The notes: generated by a model from the letters alone, not told the origin. Positions 23,895 through 33,723 are shown, counted from the first letter of the stretch. The stretch: DNA of 64,000 bases from Acidovorax sp. MR-S7 (GCF_000400995.2 NZ_DF238900.1:1-64000), one strand, 5' to 3'. Numbers and translations are program-made.

Positions 23895-26741
23895 GTGTTC
23901 CACCTGCAAACCCTCGAACTCGTCCACTGGGACTACTGCCAGCGCGTCTCCCTGCCGCTGGACGCCTCCATCATCACCATCGCCGGCCCCAACGGCTCCG
24001 GCAAGACCACGCTGCTGGACGCCCTGCGCACGCTGCTCGGCCTGCGCTGCTCGGCCCCGCGCGACTACCGCACCTATGCGCGCCATGCGGGCGCGCAGAC
24101 GGCGTGGCTGCGCGCCGTGGTGGACAACCGGCCGCAGGGGCGGCAAAGCTCCAGCCGGCCGTTCGCGCGCCGGCTGCTCTACAGCGACCAGGTGACGCTG
24201 GCCTGCCGCATCGACAAGAACGGCGGCGACTGGCAGCGCCGCTACTGCCTGCTGGAGGGCGACGTGTCCATCGAGCAGCTGGTGGACACGCCCGAGAAGG
24301 ACCTGGGCTTCATGGGCGTGGAGGCCTGGGGCCGCGTGCTGTCCGCCGCCGGCCTGTCGCCGGCCATCGCGCGCGTGCTCTCGCTGGAGCAGGGTCAGAC
24401 CGACCGGCTGTGCGAATTCAGCCCGCGCGAGCTGCTGCGCCTCGTGTTCGACGTGTTTGGCGACCAGCAGGTGCTGGACGCCTACGACCAGGCACGCGAG
24501 CACCAGCAGCAGCTCGCCCGCGAGATGGTGCAGGCCGAGCGCGAGCTGCAGCACAGCCGCGCGCAGCTGGCCGAGCTGCACAACCGCGTGACCAGCTACA
24601 AGACCTGGCAGATGCGGCTGGCCGAGCGCGAGCGCCTGGCCACCGAGGTGCTGCCCGTGCTCGCCTGGTGGGGCGAGCGCGAGGGGCTGGCGAAACAGTC
24701 GCGCGAGCTGCGCCGCCACAAGGCCCAGCACCGCGCCGCGCTGGCCGACCAGGCAGTGCAGAACAAGCGCCTGCTGCACCTGCTGGAGGAAAGCGCCCGC
24801 GCCCAGCAGCAGGCCGAGCAATTGCGCGTGGAGCGCGACCAGGCCCGCGCCCAGCTCGACGAAGCCACGCGCCACGAAGCGCCGCTGGAGAAACTGGCCC
24901 AGCGCGCGCAGGAACTGCTGGCCCTGGTGGACAAGGGCAGCGACGCGGGCGACCTGCAGGCCCATCTGGCCCAGCTGCAGGCGCAGGAATCGGCCCTGCA
25001 GGACGAGCGCGCCGCGCTGGCCCAGCGCCGCAAGCTGGCCGCCGCGCAGCTCGCCGCGCTGGAAGGCCAGCACCTGCCGCCGCTGCCGCCCGAGGTGCAG
25101 AAATTCCGCCGGGCGCTCAGCGCGCAAGGCATCGGCCACCGCTTCGTGGCCGAGGTGGTGGAGGTGCAGGACGAGCGCTGGCGCGCCGCCATCGAGGGCG
25201 TGCTGCGGGGCCACCGCTGGGTGGCGCTGCTGGACAAGGAACAGGACCTGGCCGAGGCCTACGAAACCGGCGAGCGCGAGCGCTACCGGCACTACATCGT
25301 CGGCCCCGGGCAGAACGCCGTAGAAACCGCCCTGCGCGGCGAGGACGGCACGCTGCTGGCGCACGTGAAGTTCACCGCCCCCGTGCCGCGCTGGCTGGTG
25401 CAGCAGCTGCAGCAGCTGCGCTGCGTGGCCGACCCGCGCGAGGGCAAGAAGCTGGGCGGCACATGGATCACGCCCCAGGCCTACATGCACGACGGGCGCG
25501 GCGCGCGCTCCATGTGGGTGGACGCGCACGAGCACCAGTTCGGCGCCGCCGCCGTGCATGCGCGCCGCACCGCGGCCGAGCGCGAGCTGGCCCGCATCGA
25601 CGCGCAGCTCGCACCGGTGCTGGACACGCTGCTGGCCCTCAAGCGCCAGATCACCGACACGCGCCGCGCGCTGGAGGGCCACAGCGCCGCCGAGGAGCTG
25701 GCGCGCCGCAGCGACGAGTTCGCCCAGGCGCGCGAGCAGCTGCCCGGCGCCAGGCAGGCGCGCGTGGCCGCCGCCCAGCTCTGGCAGCGGCTGGAGCAGG
25801 ACACGGGCCGCGCCCACGACCGCCACCGCGCGTTTTCCGAGGAGCACAAGCGCCTGGAGCAGCAGCTGCAGCGCGCACGCGGCGAGAGCGAGCGCGCCGC
25901 GCAGGACTGGAGCGCGCGCCGCCGCCAGCAGCAAGGCGCGGTGGCGCGCAGCCAGGCGCAGCGCGCGCAGTTCCCCGCGCGCTGGATCGCGCCCGGCGCC
26001 ATCGCCCGGCTGGCCGACGAATACGTGAACGACACCCAGGCCCGCCTGCGCCTGCAGGCCGTGGAGCAGGAGCTGGAGCAGGGCGCCTGGGAGCACGACG
26101 CCACGGTGGAAGAGCGCCATCGCCGCATGGACGTGGCGGTGCGCGAGCAGGCCACGAGCCTGTCGGACCACCAGGTGAAGAACGCCCAGGCCCAGACCGC
26201 CGTGCTGAACGCGCGCGAGAGCTACATCGAGGTGCTGCGCAGCACTGTGCGCCGCTACCGCAAGAACATCCAGGAGCTGGGCCAGCTCGCGGGCGTGGAG
26301 GTGGCGGCCGACCTGCCGCTCTTGGAAAACGACGACGCCGTGCTGGCCCAGGCGGGCCTGAAGGTGCACTTCGCCTTCGACGGCAAGGGCAGCATCGGCC
26401 TGAACGACGGCGAGGCCTCGGGCGGGCAGCAGGTCATCAAGTCGCTGATCCTGCTGGTGGGCCTGCTCAAGGACGAGGAAAGCGGCTCGGGCGGCTTCGT
26501 GTTCATCGACGAGCCCTTCGCCCACCTGGACGTGCGCAACATCCAGCTCGTCGGCCACTTCCTGCGCTCCACGCGCGCGCAGTACGTGCTGACCACGCCG
26601 ATCACGCACAACCTGGAAGTGTTCGAGCCCGCCGAGATCACCCTGGTCACCAGCAAGAAGCCGCGCGAGAGCCGCTGGGCACCGCCCATCGCGGTGGCCA
26701 AGCGGCGCGGCGTGCCGGAGCTGCGGCCCATCGCGGCCTGA
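23895..26741 (+). CDS. SMC-like ATPase (MksB/JetC-like)
   Basis: 948 residues from a GTG start. Walker A is GPNGSGKTT (residues 31-39). The ABC signature is ASGGQQ (841-846) and Walker B is FVFIDEPFAHLD (Asp872/Glu873), so both head halves are intact. Two very long Gln/Arg/Glu-rich coiled coils (about 190-395 and 550-790) flank a globular hinge-like segment (about 400-545: GIGHRFVAEVVEVQDERWRA, AIEGVLRGHRWVALLD). The arrangement with kleisin- and kite-like genes upstream matches MksBEF/Wadjet. No TOPRIM nuclease (MksG/JetD) gene follows; the next gene is a diguanylate cyclase. Roles could be chromosome compaction or action against plasmids. Confidence 0.8.
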   Translation: MFHLQTLELVHWDYCQRVSLPLDASIITIAGPNGSGKTTLLDALRTLLGLRCSAPRDYRTYARHAGAQTAWLRAVVDNRPQGRQSSSRPFARRLLYSDQVTLACRIDKNGGDWQRRYCLLEGDVSIEQLVDTPEKDLGFMGVEAWGRVLSAAGLSPAIARVLSLEQGQTDRLCEFSPRELLRLVFDVFGDQQVLDAYDQAREHQQQLAREMVQAERELQHSRAQLAELHNRVTSYKTWQMRLAERERLATEVLPVLAWWGEREGLAKQSRELRRHKAQHRAALADQAVQNKRLLHLLEESARAQQQAEQLRVERDQARAQLDEATRHEAPLEKLAQRAQELLALVDKGSDAGDLQAHLAQLQAQESALQDERAALAQRRKLAAAQLAALEGQHLPPLPPEVQKFRRALSAQGIGHRFVAEVVEVQDERWRAAIEGVLRGHRWVALLDKEQDLAEAYETGERERYRHYIVGPGQNAVETALRGEDGTLLAHVKFTAPVPRWLVQQLQQLRCVADPREGKKLGGTWITPQAYMHDGRGARSMWVDAHEHQFGAAAVHARRTAAERELARIDAQLAPVLDTLLALKRQITDTRRALEGHSAAEELARRSDEFAQAREQLPGARQARVAAAQLWQRLEQDTGRAHDRHRAFSEEHKRLEQQLQRARGESERAAQDWSARRRQQQGAVARSQAQRAQFPARWIAPGAIARLADEYVNDTQARLRLQAVEQELEQGAWEHDATVEERHRRMDVAVREQATSLSDHQVKNAQAQTAVLNARESYIEVLRSTVRRYRKNIQELGQLAGVEVAADLPLLENDDAVLAQAGLKVHFAFDGKGSIGLNDGEASGGQQVIKSLILLVGLLKDEESGSGGFVFIDEPFAHLDVRNIQLVGHFLRSTRAQYVLTTPITHNLEVFEPAEITLVTSKKPRESRWAPPIAVAKRRGVPELRPIAA

Positions 26742-26830
26742 CCCTCCAAGGGGTTTCCTGCCTACATCCAGCCGCCGCTGCCGGCCTAAGATGCGGACGG
26801 CGCCGAGCGCGCAAGGAAAGGAACCCGCCC

Positions 26831-27997
26831 GTGGACCAGGAGGCCGTGGCCCGCACCCTGCCGCAGCGCGTGCTGGACGCGCTCATCACCCGCGACCCCC
26901 ACCAGCGGCTGCGGCTGGCGATGACGGGCCTGGCCGCCCTGCTCATGCTCTGCTGCATCGCCGCCATGCACCTGGTGGCCGCCGCCGGACTGACGGCCGC
27001 GCGGCCCGTGCACTGGTGGACGCTGGCCTGCGCCACCGGCCTGGCGGCGGTCTACGCACTGATCCGCAGCGGCTACAGCAGCCGCTGGCACGATCCCGCG
27101 CTCACGCTGCTGCAGATCGTCTACGCCATCGCCTGCAATGCCACGGCCTACGTGATCGCCGGGCCGGCGCGCGGCATCGCGCTGCCCATCCTGGCGGTGA
27201 TCCTGATGTTCGGCATCTTCGGCCTGACGCCGCGGCAGATGGTGGGCGTGCTGGTCTACGGGCTGGCGGTGTTCGGCCTCGCCTCGGCCGTGGTGCAGTG
27301 GTGGTACCCGCCCGGCGGCCAGCCGGCGGCGCTGGCCGGCGCCTACATGGTGATGATCGTGGTGGTGCTGCTCAGCAGCACCTTCCTCAACATGCGCATG
27401 CATGCCACGCGCGAGAAGCTGCGGCGGCAGAAGGCCGAGCTGGCGCATGCCGTGGAGCAGGTGCGCGAGCTGGCCACGCGCGACGAGCTTACCGGCCTGC
27501 CCAACCGGCGCTACATGCTGGAGATGATGCGACTGGAAGGGCTGCGCGTGCGCCGCGGCGGCCACCCGGTGCTGATGGCGCAACTGGACCTGGACCACTT
27601 CAAGGCCGTCAACGACACCCACGGCCACGCCGGCGGCGATTTGGCGCTGCAGGCTTTCGCGCGCACGGTGCTGGCCAGCGTGCGCGCCACCGACATCCTG
27701 GCGCGCTGGGGCGGCGAGGAGTTCGTGCTGCTCATGGCCGGCACCACGCCCGAGGACGGCGCGCGCCTGCTGGGGCGCGTGCGCGCGGCCGTGGCGGCGT
27801 CGCCGGTGGCGCTGCCCGCGGGCGGCACGGTGCGCCTGACCGTGTCGGTGGGCGCCGCCCGGCTGCACGCCGGCGAGACGCCCGTGGCCCTGCTGCAGCG
27901 GGCCGACGCGGCCCTCTACGAGGCCAAGCGCCAAGGCCGCGACCGCGTGGTGTGGGCGGGGCAGGATGCTCCCGAAACAATAGCTGCCAGCGCTTGA
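26831..27997 (+). CDS. Membrane-bound GGDEF diguanylate cyclase
   Basis: 388 residues from a GTG start preceded by GGAAAGGAAC. Five to six N-terminal membrane helices (about 35-200) precede a short coiled linker (LRRQKAELAHAVEQVRELAT) and a GGDEF domain. The active site is GGEEF at 294-298 and the I-site is RATD at 285-288. DLDHFKAVNDTHGHAGGD provides the metal-binding Asp. The last residues (ETIAASA) and the stop lie in palindromic element copy 5. It is the second of three I-site-bearing cyclases in this window. The sensory input from the membrane part is unknown. Confidence 0.92.
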   Translation: MDQEAVARTLPQRVLDALITRDPHQRLRLAMTGLAALLMLCCIAAMHLVAAAGLTAARPVHWWTLACATGLAAVYALIRSGYSSRWHDPALTLLQIVYAIACNATAYVIAGPARGIALPILAVILMFGIFGLTPRQMVGVLVYGLAVFGLASAVVQWWYPPGGQPAALAGAYMVMIVVVLLSSTFLNMRMHATREKLRRQKAELAHAVEQVRELATRDELTGLPNRRYMLEMMRLEGLRVRRGGHPVLMAQLDLDHFKAVNDTHGHAGGDLALQAFARTVLASVRATDILARWGGEEFVLLMAGTTPEDGARLLGRVRAAVAASPVALPAGGTVRLTVSVGAARLHAGETPVALLQRADAALYEAKRQGRDRVVWAGQDAPETIAASA

Positions 27998-28027
27998 TGG
28001 ACAAGCGCTGGAGGCCGATTTCGCTTA
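27975..28027 (+). repeat. Palindromic element, copy 5
   Basis: ATAGCTGCCAGCGCTTGATG then GACAAGCGCTGGAGGCC. It lies between two convergent genes and supplies the final codons of both: TGA 27995-27997 of the cyclase, and TAA (27-25 of 28025-28027 on the minus strand) of the hydrolase. Confidence 0.88.
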
Positions 28028-28870
28028 AAACCTTTCCCCGAGCCACTGCTCCAGCGCCGTGAAGACGGGCTGGGCTTCGCGCTCGTTGAAGATCTCGTGG
28101 TACAGCCCCGCGAAGCCCTGCGCGGCCAACACGTCCTGCGGCGCGGCGGCGGCGAAGACCTGGCTGCCGGCGGGGTCCACGATGCGGTCGTCCTCGCCCC
28201 AGAGCAGCAGCGTGGGCACGCTCCATTGCGGCGCATGGGCCACCGTGGCGGGGCCGGCGTCGGCGATGTAGCGCGCCAGACGGGCGCAGATGCGGTCGTG
28301 GCAGCGCCGGTCGGCCCGGTAGGCGGCGACCACGTCCGCGTCATGCGACAGGAAATCCGCGCTCAGGCCGTTGCCCACGCGCAGGTTCGGCACCAGGCGC
28401 GGCAGCGTGGCCAGCAGGAGTTTCTGCACGGGGTTCAGGAAGGCGGCGAGCGCAGGCGACGAAAGCACCAGCGCCTCCACGGGCCGCACGCCCCGCGCCA
28501 CCAGGTGCGCGGCCACCAGCCCGCCCATGCTGTGGCCCAGCAGCACCAGCGGCTCGCCCGGGCGCATGCGCGCGCGCGTGGCGTCGACCAGGTCGGCCAG
28601 GTCGTCTTCCAGGCGCAGGTCGCTGGTCAGGCCGCCGCGCGGGCCGCCCGACTCGCCATGGCCGTAGTGGTCGTAGCTGCGCACGGCGAACCCCCAGCCG
28701 TTCAGGCGCGCGGCGAGCACGCGGTAGCGGGCCGAGTGCTCGCCCAGCCCGTGCACGACAAGCACGGTGCCGCGCCGCTCGCGGGTGGGCAGCGGCCAGT
28801 CGCGCACGGCGAGGTTCTCGCCGTCGCCGGCGGTGAAGGGGCTCAGCGTGGACTCGGGCAGGTCCTGCAT
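28025..28870 (-). CDS. Alpha/beta hydrolase, monoacylglycerol lipase-like
   Basis: 281 residues, no signal peptide. A lysophospholipase/serine aminopeptidase S33-type fold: VLVVHGLGEHSARY (oxyanion region), YDHYGHGESGGPRGG, nucleophile elbow LLGHSMGGL (Ser), LLLWGEDDRIVDP (Asp) and YHEIFNE (His). It probably hydrolyses monoacylglycerols or similar esters. The gene is 14 bp downstream of the M20 peptidase and probably co-transcribed with it. The stop codon derives from the palindromic element. Confidence 0.88.
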   Translation of the reverse strand: MQDLPESTLSPFTAGDGENLAVRDWPLPTRERRGTVLVVHGLGEHSARYRVLAARLNGWGFAVRSYDHYGHGESGGPRGGLTSDLRLEDDLADLVDATRARMRPGEPLVLLGHSMGGLVAAHLVARGVRPVEALVLSSPALAAFLNPVQKLLLATLPRLVPNLRVGNGLSADFLSHDADVVAAYRADRRCHDRICARLARYIADAGPATVAHAPQWSVPTLLLWGEDDRIVDPAGSQVFAAAAPQDVLAAQGFAGLYHEIFNEREAQPVFTALEQWLGERF

Positions 28871-28884
28871 GGCGGGAGCGGTGT

Positions 28885-30348
28885 TCAGGCAGGCAGGGCA
28901 GCGACCACCTGGGCCACGGCGGCGGTGAGGCGCTTGGCGTAAGGCACGTGCAGGAATTCGTTGGGGCCGTGCGCATTGCTCTTGGGACCGAGCACGCCGC
29001 AGACCATCATCTGCGCCTTGGGGAAGCCCTGGCTCAGCATGTTCATGAGCGGGATGGTGCCGCCCTGGCCGATGTAGCCGCAGGGCGCGCCGAAGTGCGC
29101 CTGGCTGGCGGCGTCCAGCGCCTGGGCGAACCACGGATCGATGGCCGGGGCGTTCCAGCCACTGGCGGCGCCGTCGGGCGCGAAGGTCACGCGGGCCTGG
29201 TAGGGTGCGTTGTCCTCCAGCAAGGCCTTCATTTCCTGCACGCAGGCGCCCGCGTCCACCAGCGGCGGCAGGCGCAGGCTGAGCTTGAAGGCGGTGTAGG
29301 GGCGCAGCACGTTGCCCGCGTCCCGCAGGGCGGGGAAGCCCTCGGCGCCGGTGACGCTGAGCGTGGGCTGCCAGGTGCGGCGGATCAGCGCCTCGACCGG
29401 GTCGGTGGTGGTGGGCAGCGCGAACACCGTGCTGCCGCCGCAGTCGTGGTGCGCCCAGGGAAAGCGCTTGTAGACCTCGGCGCCCAGGATGGCGGCGGTG
29501 GCGCGCGCCTGCGCCAGGCGGTCGGCAGGCATCTCGCAGTGGAAGCTGGCGGGCAGCAGGCGCCCGGTGGCCGAGTCTTCCAGCCGGTCGAGCACCTGCC
29601 GCATGATGCGGAACGACGAGGGCACGAGCCCGGACGAGTCGCCCGAGTGCACGCCCTCGGTGAGGATCTCCACCTTCAGCGTGCCGCTGGCCATGCCGCG
29701 CAGGCTGGTGGTGAGCCAGAGCTGGTCGTAGTTGCCGGCACCCGAGTCCAGGCAGATGACCAGCGCCACGTCGCCCAGGCGCCCGCGCAGCAGGTCGATG
29801 TAGGGCAGCAGGTCGGCGGAGCCGCTCTCCTCGCAGGTCTCGATCAGGCCGACGATGCGCGGGTGCGGCACGTTCTGGCGCTGCAGCTCCTGCACCGCGG
29901 CGATGCTGGCGTAGACCGCGTAGCCGTCGTCGGCGCCACCGCGGCCGTAGAGCTTTCCGTCCTCGTACTTGGGGGTCCAGGGCCCCAGGTCGGCGCGCCA
30001 GCCCTCGAACTCGGGCTGCTTGTCCAGGTGGCCGTACATCAGGACCGTCTGCGTGGACTGCGGCCGGGTGGCCTCCACCTCGAAGAACAGCACCGGCGTG
30101 CGGCCGTCCAGGCGCACGATCTCCAGGCGCAGGCCAGCGACCTTCTGCGCCTCCACCCACTGCGCGGCGTTGCGCAGCACGGTTTCCAGATGGCCCTGCG
30201 CGCGCCAGTCGGGCGCGAAGCCGGGGGATTTGGCGGGAATGCGGATGTAGTCGGTGAGCTGGCGCAGGATGTCCTCATCCCATAGGCGGCCCACGCGCTC
30301 CAGCGCCAGGGCGGTGTCGAGTGCGGCGGCGGGCAGGCGGGCGGTCAT
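28885..30348 (-). CDS. M20 family metallopeptidase (dipeptidase-like)
   Basis: 487 residues. Two-zinc M20 fold with the ligands in order: LMYGHLDKQPEF (His, then Asp catalytic), GRGGADDGYAVY (bridging Asp), IETCEESGS (Glu pair), VICLDSGAG (Asp) and a C-terminal SNAHGPNEFL (His). The dimerisation lid includes EILTEGVHSGDSSGLVP. It is of the cytosolic non-specific dipeptidase / ArgE-DapE type and lacks a signal peptide. The first bases form an ATGA with the stop of the upstream diguanylate cyclase gene, an odd pairing that suggests coupled translation. Confidence 0.9.
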   Translation of the reverse strand: MTARLPAAALDTALALERVGRLWDEDILRQLTDYIRIPAKSPGFAPDWRAQGHLETVLRNAAQWVEAQKVAGLRLEIVRLDGRTPVLFFEVEATRPQSTQTVLMYGHLDKQPEFEGWRADLGPWTPKYEDGKLYGRGGADDGYAVYASIAAVQELQRQNVPHPRIVGLIETCEESGSADLLPYIDLLRGRLGDVALVICLDSGAGNYDQLWLTTSLRGMASGTLKVEILTEGVHSGDSSGLVPSSFRIMRQVLDRLEDSATGRLLPASFHCEMPADRLAQARATAAILGAEVYKRFPWAHHDCGGSTVFALPTTTDPVEALIRRTWQPTLSVTGAEGFPALRDAGNVLRPYTAFKLSLRLPPLVDAGACVQEMKALLEDNAPYQARVTFAPDGAASGWNAPAIDPWFAQALDAASQAHFGAPCGYIGQGGTIPLMNMLSQGFPKAQMMVCGVLGPKSNAHGPNEFLHVPYAKRLTAAVAQVVAALPA

Positions 30349-31589
30349 GGCAGTTCCTCGGAGCGATGGGGAAAGGGAACAGGATACGCCAGCCCCTCCG
30401 GCCTCTGCATGGGCAGGGTAGGCGGGCCGTCGCGCGGCAGCAGGGCGCCTTCGACGCGGTTGCGCCCGGCCGCCTTGGCGGCGTAGAGCGCCTGGTCGGC
30501 GGTGTGGATCAGCAGGTCGCCGTGGTCGCCTTGCTCCAGCCGCCCGCCGCAGACGCCGATGCTCACGGTGACGGGCAGCGCCCGGCCTTCGTGCATGCAG
30601 GGCGTCTGCGCGACCGCCTGGCGCAGCACTTCGGCCAGTTCCATGGCGCCACGCAGGGGCGTGTCGGGCAGCAGCACCAGAAATTCCTCGCCGCCGTAGC
30701 GGCCCACCAGGTCCTGTGCGCGCAGGCGGGTGCGCAGCATGGCCGCCACATGGCACAGCACCTGGTCGCCGGCGAGGTGGCCGCGCGTGTCGTTGACGGC
30801 CTTGAAATGGTCGATGTCCAGCATCATCAGCGCGTAGGGCTCGCGCGTGCGTACGGCGCGCGCCACGTCACGCTCCAGCGCAGCGATGAGCGAGCGGCGG
30901 TTGGCCACGTCGGTGAGTGCATCGTGCGCCGCGAAGTGGCGGTTGGCCGCGTCGGCCCGGTCCTTGGCCATGACGATGAAGCCCAGCGACGACAGGACGA
31001 CGACGATGAACGCCGCCATGAAGACGAGAGACTGCATGCCGCTGCCGCGCATCAGCCCTTCGACCGAGGTGCCGTTGGTGAGCACCAGCACGCCGCGCAC
31101 CGACAGCAGCATCACCTGTAGCGCCACCCCCACCGACAGCAGCACCGCGCCGCGCAGCTGCGGCGGCGGCTGCGGCCGCCACAGTGCCCACAGGATCAGG
31201 AGCAGTTGCAGCGGCAGCAGTGTGCTCGTCACTATCAGGCGCGCGCGGTAGTCGTCGATGAACACGGCGAACAGCAGCGCCATGACGAGCACCGGCGGCA
31301 CCATCCGCCGCCAGGGCATCTCCCGCCCCTGGAACTGGTGCACGGCCGCCAGCACCAGCGCGAAGGTGCCCGACAGCAGCGTGTTGGCCAGCACGATGCT
31401 GGCCCAGTCGGGCGCCACGCCGCGCAGCGTGTACAGGATGTAGGTGGCGGTGTGCAGCATCAACGCCAGCGCCCACAGGCCCATGCCCTCGCGGCGCCCC
31501 GGTTGCATGGCCGCGAGGGAGCACGCCATGGTGAGCGATGCTGCCGCAGTCATCAGCAGCATGGTGGGAACGTCGAGGTGCGGCAGCAT
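30345..31589 (-). CDS. Membrane-bound GGDEF diguanylate cyclase
   Basis: 414 residues. Six or seven N-terminal membrane helices (about 8-215) carry a 7TM-like sensor of unclear type; the GGDEF domain follows from RHFAAHDALTDVANRRSL. GGEEF is at 299-303 and the I-site RAQD at 290-293. The long Pro-rich tail after VEGALLPRDGP is unusual but of low complexity. The gene overlaps the M20 peptidase by ATGA and would be expressed with it and the lipase-like gene. Confidence 0.92.
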   Translation of the reverse strand: MLPHLDVPTMLLMTAAASLTMACSLAAMQPGRREGMGLWALALMLHTATYILYTLRGVAPDWASIVLANTLLSGTFALVLAAVHQFQGREMPWRRMVPPVLVMALLFAVFIDDYRARLIVTSTLLPLQLLLILWALWRPQPPPQLRGAVLLSVGVALQVMLLSVRGVLVLTNGTSVEGLMRGSGMQSLVFMAAFIVVVLSSLGFIVMAKDRADAANRHFAAHDALTDVANRRSLIAALERDVARAVRTREPYALMMLDIDHFKAVNDTRGHLAGDQVLCHVAAMLRTRLRAQDLVGRYGGEEFLVLLPDTPLRGAMELAEVLRQAVAQTPCMHEGRALPVTVSIGVCGGRLEQGDHGDLLIHTADQALYAAKAAGRNRVEGALLPRDGPPTLPMQRPEGLAYPVPFPHRSEELP

Positions 31590-31701
31590 GAGGCGAAGCG
31601 GGCGGCGGTGGCCCGAGGATAACCGTGCGCCGCCCCCTGCCCCTGAACCTGTGCGGTGCTCAGGGCAAGGTCAGGGTGCCTTTGCCGTGACCAATGCGCC
31701 C

Positions 31702-33723
31702 TCAGGCATGTTCGAGCGCCGGCTGCGCGGCCCGCGCGCCCAGGGCCGGCTGGGGCGGCGCGGCCTCCAGCGCCAGCGCCGCCGGCCCGTCCATGCCCGG
31801 GCCGAGCTTGAACACCTGCACCGCGCCGGCCAGGCGCGAGGCCTGCTCGCGCAGGCTGTGCGCCGCGGCGGCCGATTGCTCGACGAGGGCGGCATTCTGC
31901 TGCGTCATCTGGTCGAGCTGGCCCACGGCCTGGTTGACCTGGCCGATGCTGCCGGCCTGCTCGTCAGCGGCGACGGTGATCTCGCCGATGATGTCGCCCA
32001 CGCGCTGCACGCTGCCCACGATCTCGCCCATGGTGCTGCCCGCGTCCTGCACCAGGCGCGCGCCGGACTCGACCTTCTGCACCGAGGCCTGGATGAGCTG
32101 CTTGATCTCGCGCGCCGCCTCGGCCGAGCGGCCCGCCAGGCTGCGCACTTCGCCCGCCACCACGGCGAAGCCCCGGCCCTGCTCGCCCGCGCGCGCCGCT
32201 TCCACGGCGGCGTTGAGCGCCAGGATGTTGGTCTGAAACGCGATGCCGTCGATCACACCGATGATGTCGGCGATCTTGCGCGAACTCTGGTTGATGTCGC
32301 CCATGGTGGTGACCACCTCGCCCACCACCTGCCCGCCGCGCGCGGCCACCTCCGCGGCGGACGCGGCGAGCTGGTTGGCCTGGCGCGCCGCGTCGGCCGA
32401 CTGGCGCACCGTGGCGGTGAACTGGTCCATGCTCTGCGCGGTTTGCGCAAGGCTGCTGGCCGTGGCTTCGGTGCGGGCGGACAGGTCCTGGTTGCCGCTG
32501 GCGATCTCGGCGCTGGCGGTGTCGATGCTGTCCACCGCCGTGCGCACCTGCTGCAGCATCTGCACGTAGCGCTGGCGCATGCCTTCCACCTCCTGCACCA
32601 GGGCGCCGATCTCGTCGCGCCGCGTGGTGCGGAAGCTCTGGGTGAGGTCGCCGTGCGCCACGAGGGTGATGGCCTGCGTGAGCTCGGTGAGCGGCTGGCT
32701 CACGCCGCGGCGCAGCATCACGAGCAGGCCCACGCCCAGCAGCGCCACGGCCAGGGCCATCAGCCCCCACACGGCCCAGGTGATGTGGCGCTGGCCGGCC
32801 ATGGCCTCGGCATCGGGCACCTCGGCCACCACCCACCAGCCGCCTTGGGTCTTGCGCATGAGTGCCCAGGGGTCGTCCGCGTCGGCATAGAGCACGGAGG
32901 CCGCGTGGCGCACGAAACCGTCCTCGGCGGCCGCCAGCGATTCCAGGAAGGGCTTGGCCTGCGGGAAGGCCTCCAGCACGCCGCGCCCGCGCGCCGCGGG
33001 GTGGTAGACGAAGCGCGCCTGCTCCAGCGAAACGCCGGGGTTGATCACGTACACGCCGCCATGCTCGAAGAAGCGCGTCTGCTCGACTTGCTTTTGCAGC
33101 ATGGTGTGGAAGATGCTCACGTCGTTGCCGATGAACAGCAGCGCCACGATCTTGCCGCTGGCGTCCTTGACGGGCAGGTAGTGGCCCATGTAGGGCTTGC
33201 CCTGCACCATGACCAGGCCGGTGAAGGGCTCGCCCTTGAGCACGGCGGCATAGGCCGGGTCGGTGCGCGCAAGCGGCGTGTCCAGTTCGCGCTCGCCCTG
33301 GGCGTTCTTCACGGACGTGGTGATGCGCACGAAGTCGTCGCCCTTGCGCGCATACACGGAGGCCACGCCGCCCGTCTCCTGGGCAAACTTGTCTACCGAG
33401 CCGTAGTCGCCATTGACCAGCGCGCCGTAGCTGCGCAGTTCGCCCGCGCCTTCGTCGAGCTGCATGGTGGCCTCGAAGTACCGCTGGAAGCCCCGCATCG
33501 TGGCGCGCACCATCTCGCGGTTGGTGTTGTCGGCGGCGTCCAGCGACTGGGCCACGGCCTGCGCCGTCGTGCCCACGCTCTGCACCAGCTGCGCGCGCGT
33601 GCTGCGCTCGGTCAGCACCGCCAGCGTCGCCCCCACACCCACCAGCACCAGCGCCACCAGGCACAGCGCCATCAGCGTGACCCGGCGGGCGACGGAACGG
33701 TTGTTGGCGGACGAAGCAGCCAT
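31702..33723 (-). CDS. Methyl-accepting chemotaxis protein with Cache sensor
   Basis: 673 residues. TM1 is at about 13-35 and a large periplasmic region (40-305) resembles a Cache_3-Cache_2 sensor (GGVASVYARKGDDFVRITTS, TGLVMVQGKPYMGHYLPVKD). Then TM2, a HAMP domain (LLVMLRRGVSQPLTELTQ) and the signalling hairpin with the invariant EGRGFAVVAGEV-like tip (GEQGRGFAVVAGEVRSLAGR). No C-terminal CheR pentapeptide is apparent; the tail is Ala/Pro-rich. Expression probably depends on the flagellar sigma factor (site at 33781-33807). Ligand unknown; carboxylates or amino acids are common for this sensor class. Confidence 0.93.
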   Translation of the reverse strand: MAASSANNRSVARRVTLMALCLVALVLVGVGATLAVLTERSTRAQLVQSVGTTAQAVAQSLDAADNTNREMVRATMRGFQRYFEATMQLDEGAGELRSYGALVNGDYGSVDKFAQETGGVASVYARKGDDFVRITTSVKNAQGERELDTPLARTDPAYAAVLKGEPFTGLVMVQGKPYMGHYLPVKDASGKIVALLFIGNDVSIFHTMLQKQVEQTRFFEHGGVYVINPGVSLEQARFVYHPAARGRGVLEAFPQAKPFLESLAAAEDGFVRHAASVLYADADDPWALMRKTQGGWWVVAEVPDAEAMAGQRHITWAVWGLMALAVALLGVGLLVMLRRGVSQPLTELTQAITLVAHGDLTQSFRTTRRDEIGALVQEVEGMRQRYVQMLQQVRTAVDSIDTASAEIASGNQDLSARTEATASSLAQTAQSMDQFTATVRQSADAARQANQLAASAAEVAARGGQVVGEVVTTMGDINQSSRKIADIIGVIDGIAFQTNILALNAAVEAARAGEQGRGFAVVAGEVRSLAGRSAEAAREIKQLIQASVQKVESGARLVQDAGSTMGEIVGSVQRVGDIIGEITVAADEQAGSIGQVNQAVGQLDQMTQQNAALVEQSAAAAHSLREQASRLAGAVQVFKLGPGMDGPAALALEAAPPQPALGARAAQPALEHA

